NCBI GenBank assembly: GCA_021234155.1
Contig: JAJEKV010000147.1
Coordinates: 935,910 to 999,909 of the forward strand
Direction of reading: 5' to 3'
DNA from: Isoetes taiwanensis
Taxonomy: Eukaryota > Streptophyta > Lycopodiopsida > Isoetales > Isoetaceae
DNA: 64,000 nucleotides
Below are positions 42,931 through 54,827 of the stretch, one piece after another. The first letter of the stretch is position 1. Each line of letters opens with the position of its first letter. Made by a program: the position numbers and the translations under genes. The notes beneath the pieces were generated by a model. That model worked only from the letters and a program-made list of their open reading frames with translations. It ran no database searches and was not told where the DNA came from.

Positions 42931-44509
42931 CTCGAGTGAAGAAAAAGGAGGAAGCGTTTGAGGGCGGGAAGCCATCTGTTCGAAAAGTGATCCTCACGGG
43001 GAGTGAGGACGGGCACCATTATGGTAATCGGGCTTATGAGATCCCCGGGCGTGATTGAAGAGCTTGAGGAGTGTTTTGGCCAAGGGCAGGATCGCATCAA
43101 TAAGAAAGCGAGAGCGGACCATGTCTTCAAGGGCGCGTGGGCGCCTCAAGAAATGTACCGACATTCCATGAGGAGACAGTCCAAGGCCAAAGGCAATCGA
43201 TTAATCGCATTTGGATTGCAATGGAAAAATGGACTGTCGATTTAAGGAGCTTAGCAAAATGCATTTGAGAGCGCCAAGAAAATCCGCTTTGAAGATGGAC
43301 GTAAGGATCGTGTGAGGTGGAGGCATTCCGCAAGAAGGTGTTGAGACCATGAAGCGCATCCGCTGGCTGTTGCCAACCACGCCATTAGCAATGTAGATCC
43401 AATTGCTGGTGTTGTCCGTGAGTGGCACCTTCTTCCCAATGTGAGCGGCGAACAAAACGTGGATCCCACCGAGATCCGCCGAGATCCGAGGTGGTGTCCA
43501 CCGCATGACCATCCATGACCTTGGTCCAAAAAGGAAGGCGCCAATCAGAAGTCAGAACCGGGCGTGGAGGTACGCCGAGGGAAGCATAGGGAGAAGGAAC
43601 CATGCCCGTATGGGTGGGTTCTTGGCGGTCTCCCCGAATCGACCGACAAGATCCGGATCAAGAGCCCGACACCAACGATCCCAAGGAGAAGCAGAGAGTC
43701 GAGAGTTGACAGAGGGCTATCCCATCCCGTGGGGACCGCCTTGCTATCCAACGAGCCTCAGAATCGATTGTAACCAGGCTAGGTGTCGCATATAAATTTG
43801 TGCATAGGGAAGATCCCCGGGATGTCCTAGATACTTCGATTTGTTGTAAAGTGGCTTCCGCTTGCCGAGAGATAAATGATTGGCAAGCTCGGGCATGTCC
43901 TCGATGAAGAGTTTGGGTCCGGAGCAGGATCCGCAAGATATGGATTGTTGTCCTGAAGCACCCATTGCACAGTGGGGTCACCCGAAAAAGCCGGGCGTGG
44001 CCCATTTCCAAAGTGTTCCCGTATCACCCGGATAGAAATCATGAAAGATGTAAGCCATGGGTTGCACCACTCAAGGTGAGAAAGTCCGGATCGGCACAAC
44101 GCGATGTATGAGATCAAAGACGACAAGGGCACAAACACAACCCTTTGTCTTCAATGGAGAGTTCTGGCCAAATCCGAAGAAAATCAGCACCGCTCGCTGG
44201 AATATCCACAGGGCCATCGGCCGCGTGCCACTTTGAAAGGAAGAGGTGGCGTCGAGCAACCACATAATCATGATAGCAGGAGGGAACTGGGAAGTCAACA
44301 GGCATTCTGTGAAGAATTGCAGTATGGGCGCCAAGTTTTGCTTGAGCCTCATCGCCAGATCAATAGCTTGCTGCGCATTTGTTGTTCGAGATCACGGATC
44401 CGATTGTCCCTTCGAGTAGTAGCGTGATTGGTCACGGACCGTTTTCGAGAAGGATTGACTGGGAGGAAGATTTCCCGGTGTATTGAGACGAAGCACGGCA
44501 ATCTCCGCG
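42931..44509 (-). other. Long 3' region of the gypsy element, no recognised domain
   Basis: Minus-strand frames are intermittently open (for example 44011-43658 and 43544-43251) with protein-like segments such as WCNPWLTSFMISIRVIREHF near 44060, but no motif is recognised. It could be the decayed end of the extra ORF or untranslated sequence. Confidence 0.4.
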
Positions 44510-45997
44510 TCATCCAAGATCTTCGTTTCTCGCACCTCGTAGGCGATCTTGAAGAGAGGTGAGCTGAGAGGTCTGTGTAGAAAGTTGAGCCGTCAAGGAG
44601 GCGACTTGAGCGTCCCGGGCTGAAAGATTTTGAACTTGAGTGCTGAAATTTTCACACAGTTCGGAGTACAAGGCATTGAGTTTAGCAATATCTGCGTCCT
44701 TGGTACTCAGGAGAGCGGCTTTGGACTTGTTGTGCTCCAATAAAGTCTGAATTTCATTTGGACCTGAGCTGAGCCCGCTGATCTCATGAGTTGGCTGACT
44801 TGGGCTTGTGTACTTTTGAGATCTGCATGAGCCTGTAAGAGAGCTTCATGCTTGTCTTGAAGTTTGGCCTCCAAAGTTGCAACTTGGGCAGTTGCAGCTT
44901 GAAGGTCCTGGTGTACCGCATCAGAGGCCTCTAGTGCCCGTTGAACCCCGCTCATAAGAGCGTCTTGGGCTTCTTGTAACTTAAGAGCAGCAGCTTGAGC
45001 ATCCCCGCCGACATCGATACAACAACCGACGAGGGTGTTGTGGTGGTGGAGCTTCTTGCTGCCACGGTTTGGGAGGTTTGGGAAAAATGGTGTGAAGTGG
45101 ATGGTGTAGCGGAGGAGGAGACAAAGTGACATGGGTGTGACTGTGGACATGACCAAATGGAAGAGCGTGAAGTGCCAACTTGGTGAGTGATTGGAAGGGA
45201 GCTACTGAGTGGGAATTATGAGAATTTGGTGGTGTGGGAGGGAAGTAATGACGGATGAGGGCTTGAAAGTGGCCTCCCACGTAAACTTCAGAAATGGAAG
45301 TGGTACTCAAGGCGGTCCATTTCTTGGAGAAGACGATAGAACATCATTTGGGGCCAATCTATGTGGTGTTTGGAGTGTGTAAAGTTGAGGACCAGGTTAT
45401 AGAAAGGCTTATTGATATGGGTGTTCTTGATAGAATACCCAAGGAATTTTCGCCACAGAAATTTAACAAAGGTTTCGTAAGGCTTGTCGATATTGGTCAG
45501 ACGATGGACATTGGCATGATAAGCAGGTGCACCAAACTCGGTGACATCGAGATCCTGTATAGCAGACCATGATACACAAGGGGTGTGCAAGGGAATATGA
45601 AATACCTCAGAAATCAAATGTTGCGTCAACGAAATAGTGGTGCCATCGACCACAGTGGTGTAACCTTGCGGGCTGTTAACAATATTGGCGATGAACTGCT
45701 TCAACTGGTCAGGATTTGGAGCCGGAAGTTCCATTTGAGAGAATTCGTAAAGCTGGTGTCGTTCAGCGACTTCTTTATTTGGGCCAACAAGGGCTTCACG
45801 AAAGTGGGGCCCAAGAAGGATCTGGATGCAAAAAGGGCGGATCCTTGGGAGCAAAAGAGTTTGAAGTGTAGAAAATTTTGGGGCAGCCATGGGAATGATG
45901 TGCGTAAACTAAGAGGGATGCCAAAGGCGAAGACGAAAAGGCGAAAGCACCGAGGACAAAGGCGCAGAGGAACTAAAAAGGTGTGTTTTAGGCGCAT
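44510..45997 (-). pseudogene. Extra ORF of the gypsy element: globular N-terminus plus long coiled coil
   Basis: 45890-45288 is open and begins MAAPKFSTLQTLLLP, with a globular part (VDGTTISLTQHLISEVFHIP, HINKPFYNLVLNF, HIDWPQMMFYRLLQEMD). This resembles the 'putative plant transposon protein' domain of Athila-type extra ORFs. After a frameshift near 45300 comes a His/Pro-rich linker. After another near 45000 comes a coiled coil (AAALKLQEAQDALM, ATAQVATLEAKLQDKHEALL, then LNALYSELCENFSTQVQNLS). In all about 450 codons. The function of such ORFs is unknown. The upstream frame at 45997-45891 may be its true start. Confidence 0.6.
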
Positions 45998-46479
45998 AAC
46001 CGGAGGCTAAGAGGTATGAAGAGGGCTTAAACCGGAACCGTTGATGGTGCAGGTGTCAAAAGATGCCAAGAAGGGTATTGAGAGGCAAAAATTTGGCTAA
46101 GTCCCAAAACGTAAGGGAGAAGCAATGAACGGTCACACGGTGAGGATGAGACGGAAAGAAAGATCGGATGTGACAGATGGCAAAGGACACCCATTAATGT
46201 TCGGACGGGCGTGAAAAGAAGGAATGGCATTCAATGCCGGCAACTCAAGTGGGATATCATTAAAAGGAATGTGTCAAGGTACCATGGCTAGATATGCGGG
46301 CGGAGAAAAAATTCTCATTTTAGAAACAGCCTTGCATTGCAAACACGTTGGCGATTTGTGTGATTGGTCCACGTCGACAAGGAGTGCCTCAGTGGGCTAT
46401 ATAAGACGAACCGAGAGGAACGAAGGCATCCGATGGCGCCGCGATGGCCGCTGGCGGCTTGAACGAAGATTGCACTATG

Positions 46480-46815
46480 CCCACTAACCGCCGTGGAGTG
46501 GATCACTTGCAAGATGAATTGTCGGATCTCTGGCCGCCACAACCGTGGCATTGAATGGACGGTGGTGTGCGGGATGGCTGAACATCCCGACCCGAAGACC
46601 AACGGGATGGAGGTGGTTCTGCACCTTCGCTGGGATCCGGAGCAGAACCTCTACCATCTCCTCCGCATCACCTCTGCTCCGAACCCGGAGTAGAGGGTTT
46701 TTCCTCTTAGGACTTAGTAGATAGGGCTCTGAGCCCGTTTTTGTATATAGGGCAGTGCCCATAGCGGAAATAGCTGGGCTGCGCCCACATTTTGTAAAAA
46801 AAATCTCCACTATAA
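46480..46815 (+). mobile_element. LINE 3'-end fragment inserted in the gypsy element
   Basis: Plus-strand sequence ending in GGGCTCTGAGCCCG, GGGCAGTGCCCAT, GGGCTGCGCCCAC hairpins and then TTTTGTAAAAAAAATC. This is the serial-hairpin 3' UTR style of the LINEs here but with an A-type tail. The short upstream frame (46493-46690) has no clear domain. The left boundary is uncertain. Confidence 0.45.
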
Positions 46816-46832
46816 TATAATATACCGCCTTT

Positions 46833-48345
46833 CTAGTCACTTTCTGTGGTGTTTGCGTCTTGAACTGTCTCTGTGGGTTGATGTTCACTTTCTGTGTGAT
46901 GAAATGCTTTGAGACGAAAACCATTAACCAATGTAGGTAATGGAGTGCCATCTAACTCAGCTAGTTGGAAAACGCTTGGTCTAACCACTTGAACAATTTG
47001 ATAAGGGCCAAGCCAACGAAACTTGAGTTTACCCGGAAAATTTTTGTACCTGGAATCATAAAGAAGAACCAAATCTCCTTCTTGGAATGTTTTTGTCTTC
47101 AAACGTTTGTCATGTAAAGATTTTTGCAACTGTTGTCCATGAAGAACACGAATATAAGCATCCCTTCGAAGTTCATCCAACTGTTCTAATTGATAGACCC
47201 GTTCTTTGAGTGCAGCTGGTGGATTATGAGCAGTAGCCAGTTGAAAACGGAGTGTTGGAAGGATGTATTCAAACGGCATGAGAGCTTCCTGACCATAAAC
47301 CAATTTAAAAGGAGTGTGACCAGTAGCAATCTTGAAACAAGTATTGTAGGCCCAAAGAACAAGAGGGAAGTTTTTGTCCGCTAACTGCATGCGGGAAGCG
47401 TCACAAATTTTCTTGAGAATGGTGACCAGAGTTTTGTTGGTGCTTTCTGCCAACCCATTGCCTTGAGGATAGTAAGGTGTGCTCTTGTGATGATGTATCA
47501 GGAGATAATCCGTCAGCTCCTTGATAGTATGATTGATGAAATGAACACCACGGTCACTGACCAGCTCCGTGGGGCAGCCGAATCGCGTGATAATTTGTTG
47601 ATAGAGGACTCTAGCTGTGCTTGCTGCAGTGTTGTCTGGAAGTGCACAAGCTTCCGCCCATTTGGTGGCGTGAAGTCGGTGAGGACCGGGGAATGTATCG
47701 CACGAGTGTGCAGCCATAGGGGAGGATCTATAGGTCCCACAAAGTCCATTCTCCATTTGCTGAAGGGAAGTGGCGTGGCGACCGGTGTCAAGGGAAGAGC
47801 GTCACGGGCCGTGGGGCGTCCCACCCGCTGGCAAGCGTCACACGCTGCGGGCGGGCGTGAGCATCTTTGAAGAGCGTGGGCCAATAATACCCGGCTAGAA
47901 GGATTTTGCGTGCCGTGGTGTCACCATGAAAATGACCACCACCGAGCCCTTGATGAGCTTCTCGAACAATGTCTGGAACTTCATGAGGTAGAACACAGCG
48001 TCGAAGGATGGTGTCCTTACCCTTTTTGTAGAGATGTCCTGCAACCATGGTGTAGTCACGGACCTCTCGTAGAAATTGATGGCGACGGGATTGTCGCTTG
48101 GCAGGAGAGAGCGTCTCGTCTTCTGGTGGAAGAGCACCTGTGAGGAGGTACTGCTGAAAATCATGGAACCAATGTGGTGTTGCCGTGACTAAAAAGAGTT
48201 GAGCATCAGGAAAGGCGTCTGAGACCCCAGTTGCGGGATCATCTGTGTGGATGCGTGGAAAGATAATCCGAACAACATGAGATTTGCCTTTTATGAACGA
48301 TTTCAAAAGGAGCAAATTCTTGGAGAAGAAGGACCCAACGAGCAA
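46833..48345 (-). pseudogene. Gypsy integrase (OTA type)
   Basis: Zinc finger HQGLGGGHFHGDTTARKILL with YYWPTLFKDAHA, then CDACQRVGR in another frame (47884-47760). The catalytic core has KWRMDFVGPI (Asp), ELVSDRGVHFIN (Asp) and YYPQGNGLAESTNKTL (Glu). C-terminus: GDLVLLYDSRYKNFPGKLKF, RWLGPYQIVQVVRPS, LVNGFRLKAFH. No chromodomain. 47756-46833 is one open frame of 307 codons; the breaks are upstream near 47800. Confidence 0.9.
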
Positions 48346-49660
48346 TGCGGCCCGTGGGCGTGGACTTGTTGATCAAATAGAGGAGTGCTTGGTGGTCCAC
48401 AAAGAACTTGATTTGACTGCCTAAAAGGTAATGACGGAAGCGTTGGACACAGAAAATGAGACCCAAAGCTTCACGCTCCGTGGCAGAATAGTTGCGCCGC
48501 CAGAAGTGAGTTTTTACCGGGCGTGAAGCGATTTGGTTTTCGTCAGGCGCATCATATTCTTGAGAAAGAACAGCTCCAATAGCAAACGCCGAGACATCAA
48601 CATGAACGTGAAAGGGCTTGTCCCATTGAGGAGGAACAAGAACCGGTGCCTGAGTAAGCAAAAGCTTCAGCTGTTGGAAAGCAGCTTCCGCCTGGGAATT
48701 CCAAGCCCAGGTGGATTCGTCACCCGTGAGTTTATGAATGGGACCTGCAATGGCTGCCAGTCCAGGTATGAAGGTGGAGTAATAATTGACCTTTCCCAGG
48801 AAAGAGCGTGTCTCCTTGATATTGGCTGGTGCTTGAGCTTTGAGCACACAACTGATTTTGGCAGGATCAGTGGTGATTCCTGCTTTGCTGACAACATGGC
48901 ATAACAGAACACCAGAAGTGACGCAAAAGGTGCATTTCTCAGGATTGAGACTAATGCCGGACTCATCACATTTCTGGAAGACGAGTTCCAATTTATCCAA
49001 ATGGTCCGCCATGGAGGCAGAGGGGCAGAGAAGTCATCTTGAAAAATTTGCAAGAAGGGATTTTCCTTCATGAAATCATGAAAAACTGAGAGCATGATGC
49101 GTTGAAATGTTGAAGGAGAGTTGGATAATCCAAAAGGAACCACCTTGTAGGCAAAAGTGCCCCACGGGGTGGTGAAAGTGGTCTTGAGTTGATCGAGTCT
49201 TTGATGGAGATCCGATTGTAGCGAAAAAAACCATCCATAAAGGAGTACATCTCATGTCCACCACTTCTTCGAGAACTTGGTCGTGAAGGGAAGTGGAAAA
49301 TGATCACGCCCGTGGGCCCGATTGAGTTTCCGATAGTCCACACGACGCGGATCTTACCATTGTGCTTAAGGGCAATGACGATGGGGCTCACCCATTCGAA
49401 TGTTTGACCTCATAGATCAAAACTGCAGCAAGGAGTTTGTCAATTTCCGCCTTGACACGATCCGCGGTAATTAGGGTTGAGCACATCTTGTCGTTGCTAA
49501 TCGGGTCGCGTGCATCGATTTGGTAGGAATGGTGAGTTCCCCAAGCTTTTGTTGATTCCCCAAGATCTTTGTAACTCGGCGAAAATGTGTTTGAATTTTT
49601 TGAACAGCTTGACGGTACATTACGATAAGGAGCCGGAAGATTTGCGGCAATGCGGGACAA
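48239..49660 (-). pseudogene. Gypsy reverse transcriptase and RNase H
   Basis: RT pieces: AEIDKLLAAVLIYEVKH (49430), SPIVIALKHNGKIRV (49385), YSFMDGFFRYNRI (49240), VPFGLSNSPSTFQRIM (49140) and FLQIFQDDFSAP (49040), where the YLDD box reads FQDD. Then LSLNPEKCTF-type connection sequence, RNase H HVHVDVSAFAIGAVLSQ (Asp), NYSATEREALGLIF (Glu) and KFFVDHQALLYLI (Asp). Frames change near 49390, 49070 and 49010. It runs directly into the integrase. Confidence 0.88.
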
Positions 49661-50089
49661 AGTTGATTGTTGCCTACGCCCACAATCTCGACTTCGGGAG
49701 TCTGAATATGGGGTATTACTTCAGTATCCTGGACAATGTGTGCAGGAGGTTGGAGCATAACCGGATGCGTGGCACTTTGCGTGGTGAAAAAGAGAGGTTG
49801 CTCAGTTTCATCTAGCAGTGGTTGCTTCATGACAGCGTGTACATCAACAGGAGTTGCGTGGAGTGTCAAAGATCGAAAAAGTGATCAACGCGTTGGATTC
49901 GATTGCAAGGAGCCAGGTAGGGGTCAAGCAAGGCAGCCACAGCCTGGTCCTGATCAAGAGTCATTTCTCCCCAAGGATCAGCATATTCGGGGTAGGATGA
50001 CAGAGGCATCCTCGCAGGTGGAGCCTGAACTTGATAAATATTCCCGAGCTTCTTGAATAATGCGGTCCGAGAGAGAAGGTTCCGCATTG

Positions 50090-50980
50090 TCACCGTAAAT
50101 GATCCTGCTTTGTTTGCAAGTCCATGGTGGCATTGAGATGACCATCCGTGATGACTAATCGGGTCCGTGGCCCAAGAATGGATACTCTTTGCCCGGGCGG
50201 AGAAAAAGGTCTGCCTACCAGCATTTCATAGTCACCTGGATCTTCGCCAGCTTTCCAAACTCCAAATTCCATGGGAAAGCGGAGATCACCAATGTTGATG
50301 TGAAGAATAGGTGTGACGCCTTGAGGTCTCGTGATATGGCCATTAGCCAATTTGATGTCATATGGGGCACGAAAGAGTTGTGTGATGCCCATTTGTTTGC
50401 GGAGTTTATCCGTGATGAGATTGACTGCGCTACCTCCATCGATTTGAACATGGTTGACTTGCTGATTTCCCACCGTGGCATGGACCGTGGGTGTAGAGGT
50501 AGCCACAGCCCCAACTAAAACAGTTGGGAGTGGTAACTGGTCCTTGAGAGCAGGACAGAGTTTTAAAATGGTTGCCAAGCTTAAAGGAATTTTGATCTTG
50601 GCGAGCTCCTCTTGGAGTTCGAGAGGTACATGAGAAAAAGGATCTCTTTGGTTCCATCGGTGCGGAGTGCGTGGCGGGGAAGCAAAGAACTTTTTGAGTA
50701 AGTCAACCTCGGCTGCAATATTGGGATATGTCTGAGAGCGTGGAGGTTGAGATGTTGAGGGGGTATCTTGTCTTTGTTGAGCTCTAGTGGTGGCATGAAC
50801 ATTTGCCAATGTGCGGCCTTCAGCAGCTTGCATGAGATTCAAAATGCTTTGGCGAACTTTGGGCATGACATTTGGCATGAGCTTTTCCAAGTCAGGTGCA
50901 AAGTGAACCTTTTTTTCGTCCTCATGAGGAATGGTGTCAACTGCAAAGGCAGGTTGCGGCCTTCCTCGAATAATAGTCAA
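50090..50980 (-). pseudogene. Gypsy aspartic protease region
   Basis: HVQIDGGSAVNLITDKLRKQ is the active-site block in the D-G-G-S form found in OTA-type elements. ITRPQGVTPILHINIGDLRF and YEMLVGRPF follow, completing the retropepsin fold pattern. The ORF is open for 296 codons; the N-terminal part links to gag. Confidence 0.85.
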
Positions 50981-50984
50981 GGGA

Positions 50985-52706
50985 CGTGATGCCTTGGTCT
51001 GGCGTGAAACTAAACCAACCCAATTTGACTACATGCGGGAGGATTAAGTGCCTGAAAAATTTCCTCTTGGGCTTGTTGATCCAGTTGAGGTTGATTTGCT
51101 GGAGCTGGTTGATAGCGTGATTGCCGAGGCGCTCTTGGTGGCTTCTTAAGAACTGGTCGCGGGCCTTGTTTGCCATTAGCAAGCCAGAGTTGGTAAGCCG
51201 TGAGGCGGACCGATGTGGTCTGATTTGTGCCGTGAAGTCGTACTGAACTTGTGGAAGTTGAGGACACGCCCGTGGTGGTATGACCCCATTCTTGACCGGT
51301 GATAACACCGAGCTTTAGAAGGATCAAAAGGAGGACGGTTGGATCCCCCGTGGTTGGTCCCATTGTCGATAGAGTTGCGTGGGCTGCACCTGAAGAGGTG
51401 GCTGCTGATAGTGCGATTGTTGCTGAGGTGTGGTTTGCACTTGATAAACCATTTTGTTGCGGAACGGTGTGGGATGAGTGCGAGTGCACTCTTCCGTGGC
51501 ATGATTGCACATGTTGCATCGCTTGCAATGAGGCGGGCCATTGGTGGAGTTGCACTCATTGGCCAAATGGCCTTGGTATTTGCAAATATGGCACCAGATT
51601 TGACTGCGCTGTGGATTAGCGTGTTGAGGCTGAACAGCCGTTTGTGGAACCATGACAGGTGGAATGAAGCGGGGAGCTCTTGAAGAGCCACGGGAGGAAA
51701 CATTGATGGAGTGATTGACAGGTCGATAGCCTGCTCCAAAGTTTTTGGACGCAGGTATTCAGTCATGAGTCGAATAGCGGGAGGAAGTCCTTGGAGAAAC
51801 CAGACCAAAATCTGGCTCTGTGTAGGGTACTCCTTGAGCTTACTTAGCAGAATGTGAAGTCGATCCGCAAAATCCCGGGCAGACTCCGTGGGCTCTTGTT
51901 GAAGTTCATTGAGTTGCTTGAGATGAAGTTGATCATCATCCGTGGTTCCAGAATGAGACGTAAAAGCAAAGGCGCATTTCGGACCCGATCTTGTTTCCAA
52001 TGGCTTTTGTTGGACATGAGCCATTGATGAGGAGAGCCACGCAGTTGTGGTGGAAAAGATGTGGAATTTCGGTTGAGGTTGCGCTGGCGTGACCATTTAG
52101 GACAGCTAGAGCCTCAAATTCTTCCATGTGGGCCCGAGCACTTTGGTCTAACGGTTTGCCTTCGTGTTGCCAAAGGTGGGATAAGTCAGTTCGTAGTCCG
52201 AAAGGTAGATGTGAAAGTGTCTTTGGGCTGGGACAGAAACGAAGATAGTGAGGGTATTGAGATTGAGCGGGATGTGGCATTGTGCCCGAAGGACCCCGAT
52301 GAAGGGGGTGATGGTTGAGAAACTGAAGTAGCTGGAGCATTGGTTTTGAGATCTGTAAGGTTGTAAAACGGGAAGGGCGTGGGAAAGCGGAGGGAAAGGA
52401 TAGTCCCGGTAGGCGCCAAAGGAGACATGTGGATAGCCGTGGCCACCCGGGGAGATGATGGTTCGCGAAGGAAGAGGCGTATGGCCCGAAGAATGATGGA
52501 TGTAGGCATGTTCGGGGGTGTGAAAGTACGGTTGAGAAGGTTGAGCGATAAGGCTCCCCGATAGTGATGAGGGGACCGAGGTTGTGAGCAATGTTTGCAC
52601 GCTTTGGGGCGGGAACTGGGGACGAGGACCGACACGAGGGGTGGGTGGCGGACCGGTGAGCCCTAGACCGAAGATGGCCTCCCTCTATGTCATAAGCGAG
52701 ATCCAT
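50985..52706 (-). pseudogene. Gypsy gag with two CCHC zinc knuckles
   Basis: The gag core is in the 52096-51700 frame (HLKQLNELQQEPTESARDFA, DRLHILLSKLKEYPTQSQI, LRPKTLEQAIDLS). The upstream frame to 52706 is Pro/Ser-rich with ARAHMEEFEALAVLNGHA near 52120. In the 51653-51324 frame lie two CX2CX4HX4C knuckles, CHICKYQGHLANEC and CKRCNMCNHATEEC, both intact. Frames differ between core and knuckles, so at least one frameshift lies near 51650. Confidence 0.85.
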
Positions 52707-52848
52707 ACATGTCGCGAACGGTTTCGACGCCGATGGCGCCCAAGCGAGAGGCCGCCTCGAGAAAGGAGTTCTTCCGGCGTGAAATTACGAACGCATATGG
52801 CGGCGTGTAAGAAAGTAGGATAAAATCGCACCAATAGCCGGCCGGCGG

Positions 52849-53440
52849 TGTTTGGGGTCCGGGTTGGGGAACTCCTGGAAGACAGCCCTCTGTGAGGACC
52901 CCCGGATCTAACAGAGAGTCCAGAGGGGGACTATGTCACGGATTTGCAAGAAGAGAAGAAAAAGAAGAAAAACAGAACAAATGAGAGAAAGATGATAAGC
53001 TTCTTTGATATCAATGATGAAAATACATGAGCTCTCTAATAGAGAGAAAACCGAAAGGAGATAAGACTCAAAACTCATCTAAAAACTTATGTGCTAACTC
53101 TACTCATATATATAGTACAATGGCCTTGGGCCCAATATAGACACTCGATCGATCTCGGTGCCGACTCACGGAAGGAGGCCCGATTTGAGGAATGTTGGCG
53201 GTGCCTCTTGAAGTGCCTAGAATCACGCTGACGCCGGACGCCGGCGGTGCGGTGGACGGGTCGTCACTTGTCCGGCGGCGCTTTGTTGTTTCCCGACCCA
53301 AAGGTTTTGACTGCGTGGTCTGCTGCTTGGTCTTCTGCGGAGCCTTGGATGTCTGACCCGTGGTTGACTGAGGATCCTTGAGCTTGACCTGGTCTGTCGT
53401 ATGCATGAATAGTCCTGTACCAGGAGGCACAGGACTAACA
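52849..53440 (-). repeat. Gypsy element 5' LTR
   Basis: 592 bases, same length as 42321-42912, with scattered substitutions and balanced small indels. On the minus strand it starts TGTTAGTCCTGTGCC. The primer-binding site just inside (minus-strand CCGCCGGCCGGCTATTGG) is not identifiable. Confidence 0.93.
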
Positions 53441-53652
53441 GCTCCATTCTCTTGGTGCGACCTAGTCTCCCCTGCACGAGATACTCAGTACACCGTCAGT
53501 TCGATCCCTCGGCTCCTACCTCCAGGAGGTTTTGGATCTGCGGACTCACCTCTGCCCCCGGGCACCTACCAGAGATGCCGGGAATTCATGTGTATATGTA
53601 TATTTGTATAGCTGCCAGCAGGCTTGTTGCTGCGACGGTTTTTCCCTCCTAA
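53441..53652 (+). pseudogene. LINE ORF2 C-terminus (after the LTR insertion)
   Basis: An open frame continues from the zinc motif at 42290 once the LTR element and one GCTCC are removed, and ends at TAA 53650-53652. Segment WICGLTSAPGHLPEMPG; no further domain. Confidence 0.75.
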
Positions 53653-53758
53653 GGGGGGATTTTTTAATCCGGGTAGCAACGGGCTTGCTGCACCCGTGTA
53701 ATTTGGGTCCCATAGGCCGATTGGCCTCCGCGAACGATAAAAGAACCTTCCTTCCTTT
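53653..53758 (+). repeat. LINE 3' UTR with hairpins and (TTCC)n tail
   Basis: CCTCCTAAGGGGGGA, GGGTAGCAACGGGC..GCACCC and GGCCGATTGGCC are short stems; it ends CCTTCCTTCCTTT. Confidence 0.7.
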
Positions 53759-54827
53759 ATAATGCTTAATATGTCCTTTAATCCTTTAAATTCGGAGTTC
53801 ATAAAAAATTTAGGACCAATTGCCATTATATCTTGCAGATTCATCACAATATCTACCAATTTTCACAGATCTGACATCGGATTTGAATACTTTCAGCAGG
53901 TGTGCCACTGGATTTAAACGAAATGGTCATTGAGGGCGTGATTTCCAGTTGAATTTGCAAGATTGGAGCTCTTCTTGGGTTGCAAAAAGGGCCGCTCTTC
54001 CCGGATTTTGTCTGACGTGTTGCCTGCCGAAAGTTGAGGCATGCAAAATCCCCCATCCAAAAAAATTAGGGTGCCAAAACGCTGACTAGATGTTTGGCAC
54101 CCTAAATGTGATACATACTGCATGCTCAAAGTCCACATGGCACAAAGTTATTTCTTACTTTTCTTTATTTTTTCGGTTTGGCCCGTAGTGTGATTTGGGC
54201 CTAAGTACTAGTGGGATTTCAGACCACGCATCTCTGCTATAGATCCGGCCAAAAGATCAGGACAAAGCTTCAATCAATAAGAGCAAAATCCATTGCCCAT
54301 TTTTGTTTGTTCTGCACGCCGGTATGCTCATAGCTCCAGGCCAAGCCTTTGTCCTTGCTGCTATGCATATTAATGCTTGTCTCTATTTGATAACACCCCA
54401 GTACTTTGCTTTCCTCTTTCTCCACGGTTTTGTCTCTTGCCAGTAGCTTCTAAATAGTTCCTTATTCTGCCTTGTGGCGTGACGTTAAAATCTCTTCTTC
54501 TTCTTCTTCTTCTTCTTTTCCTGCCTACAGTAGTTTCTACTTTTTTTTTTTTTTTTTTTTTTTTAATTATTATGCTGCCTGGGCTGGTCTCTATATGATA
54601 CTAACTTGGCACAGAAATGATCTTCCTAATTCTCAAGATTAAATCATATGTATTATGAATACATAAAGTATTTATCAAAAAATTGGGGACCATAATATAG
54701 GCATATAGGCTTAAAAGATATCCCATGGTTATTATTTGCTGCATAATAGAAGACATTCACAGACCTTTACCCAATGATACATAAATATTTAACCAATAAT
54801 AGGGTTAGCATTTAATAATGGAGGCAG
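53759..54827. other. No gene; (TTC)n and poly-T tracts
   Basis: Ordinary noncoding DNA. (CTT)n at about 54494-54520 and a 24-base poly-T at 54541-54564. Confidence 0.6.

Larger units (their letters stand above)
42321..53440 (-). mobile_element. Non-chromoviral Ty3/gypsy (OTA/Tat-Athila-like) retrotransposon, 11.1 kb
   Basis: Two 592-base LTRs and a perfect GCTCC target duplication. On the minus strand the order is LTR, gag with two zinc knuckles, protease, RT, RNase H, integrase without a chromodomain, an extra ORF, a long 3' region, polypurine tract, LTR. The integrase C-terminus (FPGKLKFRWLGPYQIV...LVNGFRLKAFH) is typical of the OTA group. The extra ORF downstream of integrase is also seen in some Athila/Tat elements. 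All genes carry frameshifts. It is inserted in the LINE ORF2. Confidence 0.9.
37391..53758 (+). mobile_element. Long LINE (APE-type endonuclease), interrupted by an LTR retrotransposon
   Basis: ORF1 (37515 to about 39130), ORF2 with endonuclease, RT and C-terminal zinc motif (about 39190-42320, resuming 53441-53652), and a 3' UTR ending in CCTTCCTTCCTTT (53758). The 11.1 kb element at 42321-53440 lies between. Removing it and one copy of GCTCC restores an open frame into the ORF2 stop. GC is clearly higher than in flanking DNA. Several frameshifts make the LINE inactive. The 5' limit near 37390 is approximate. The RT fragment at 900-1760 is a relative. Confidence 0.88.
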
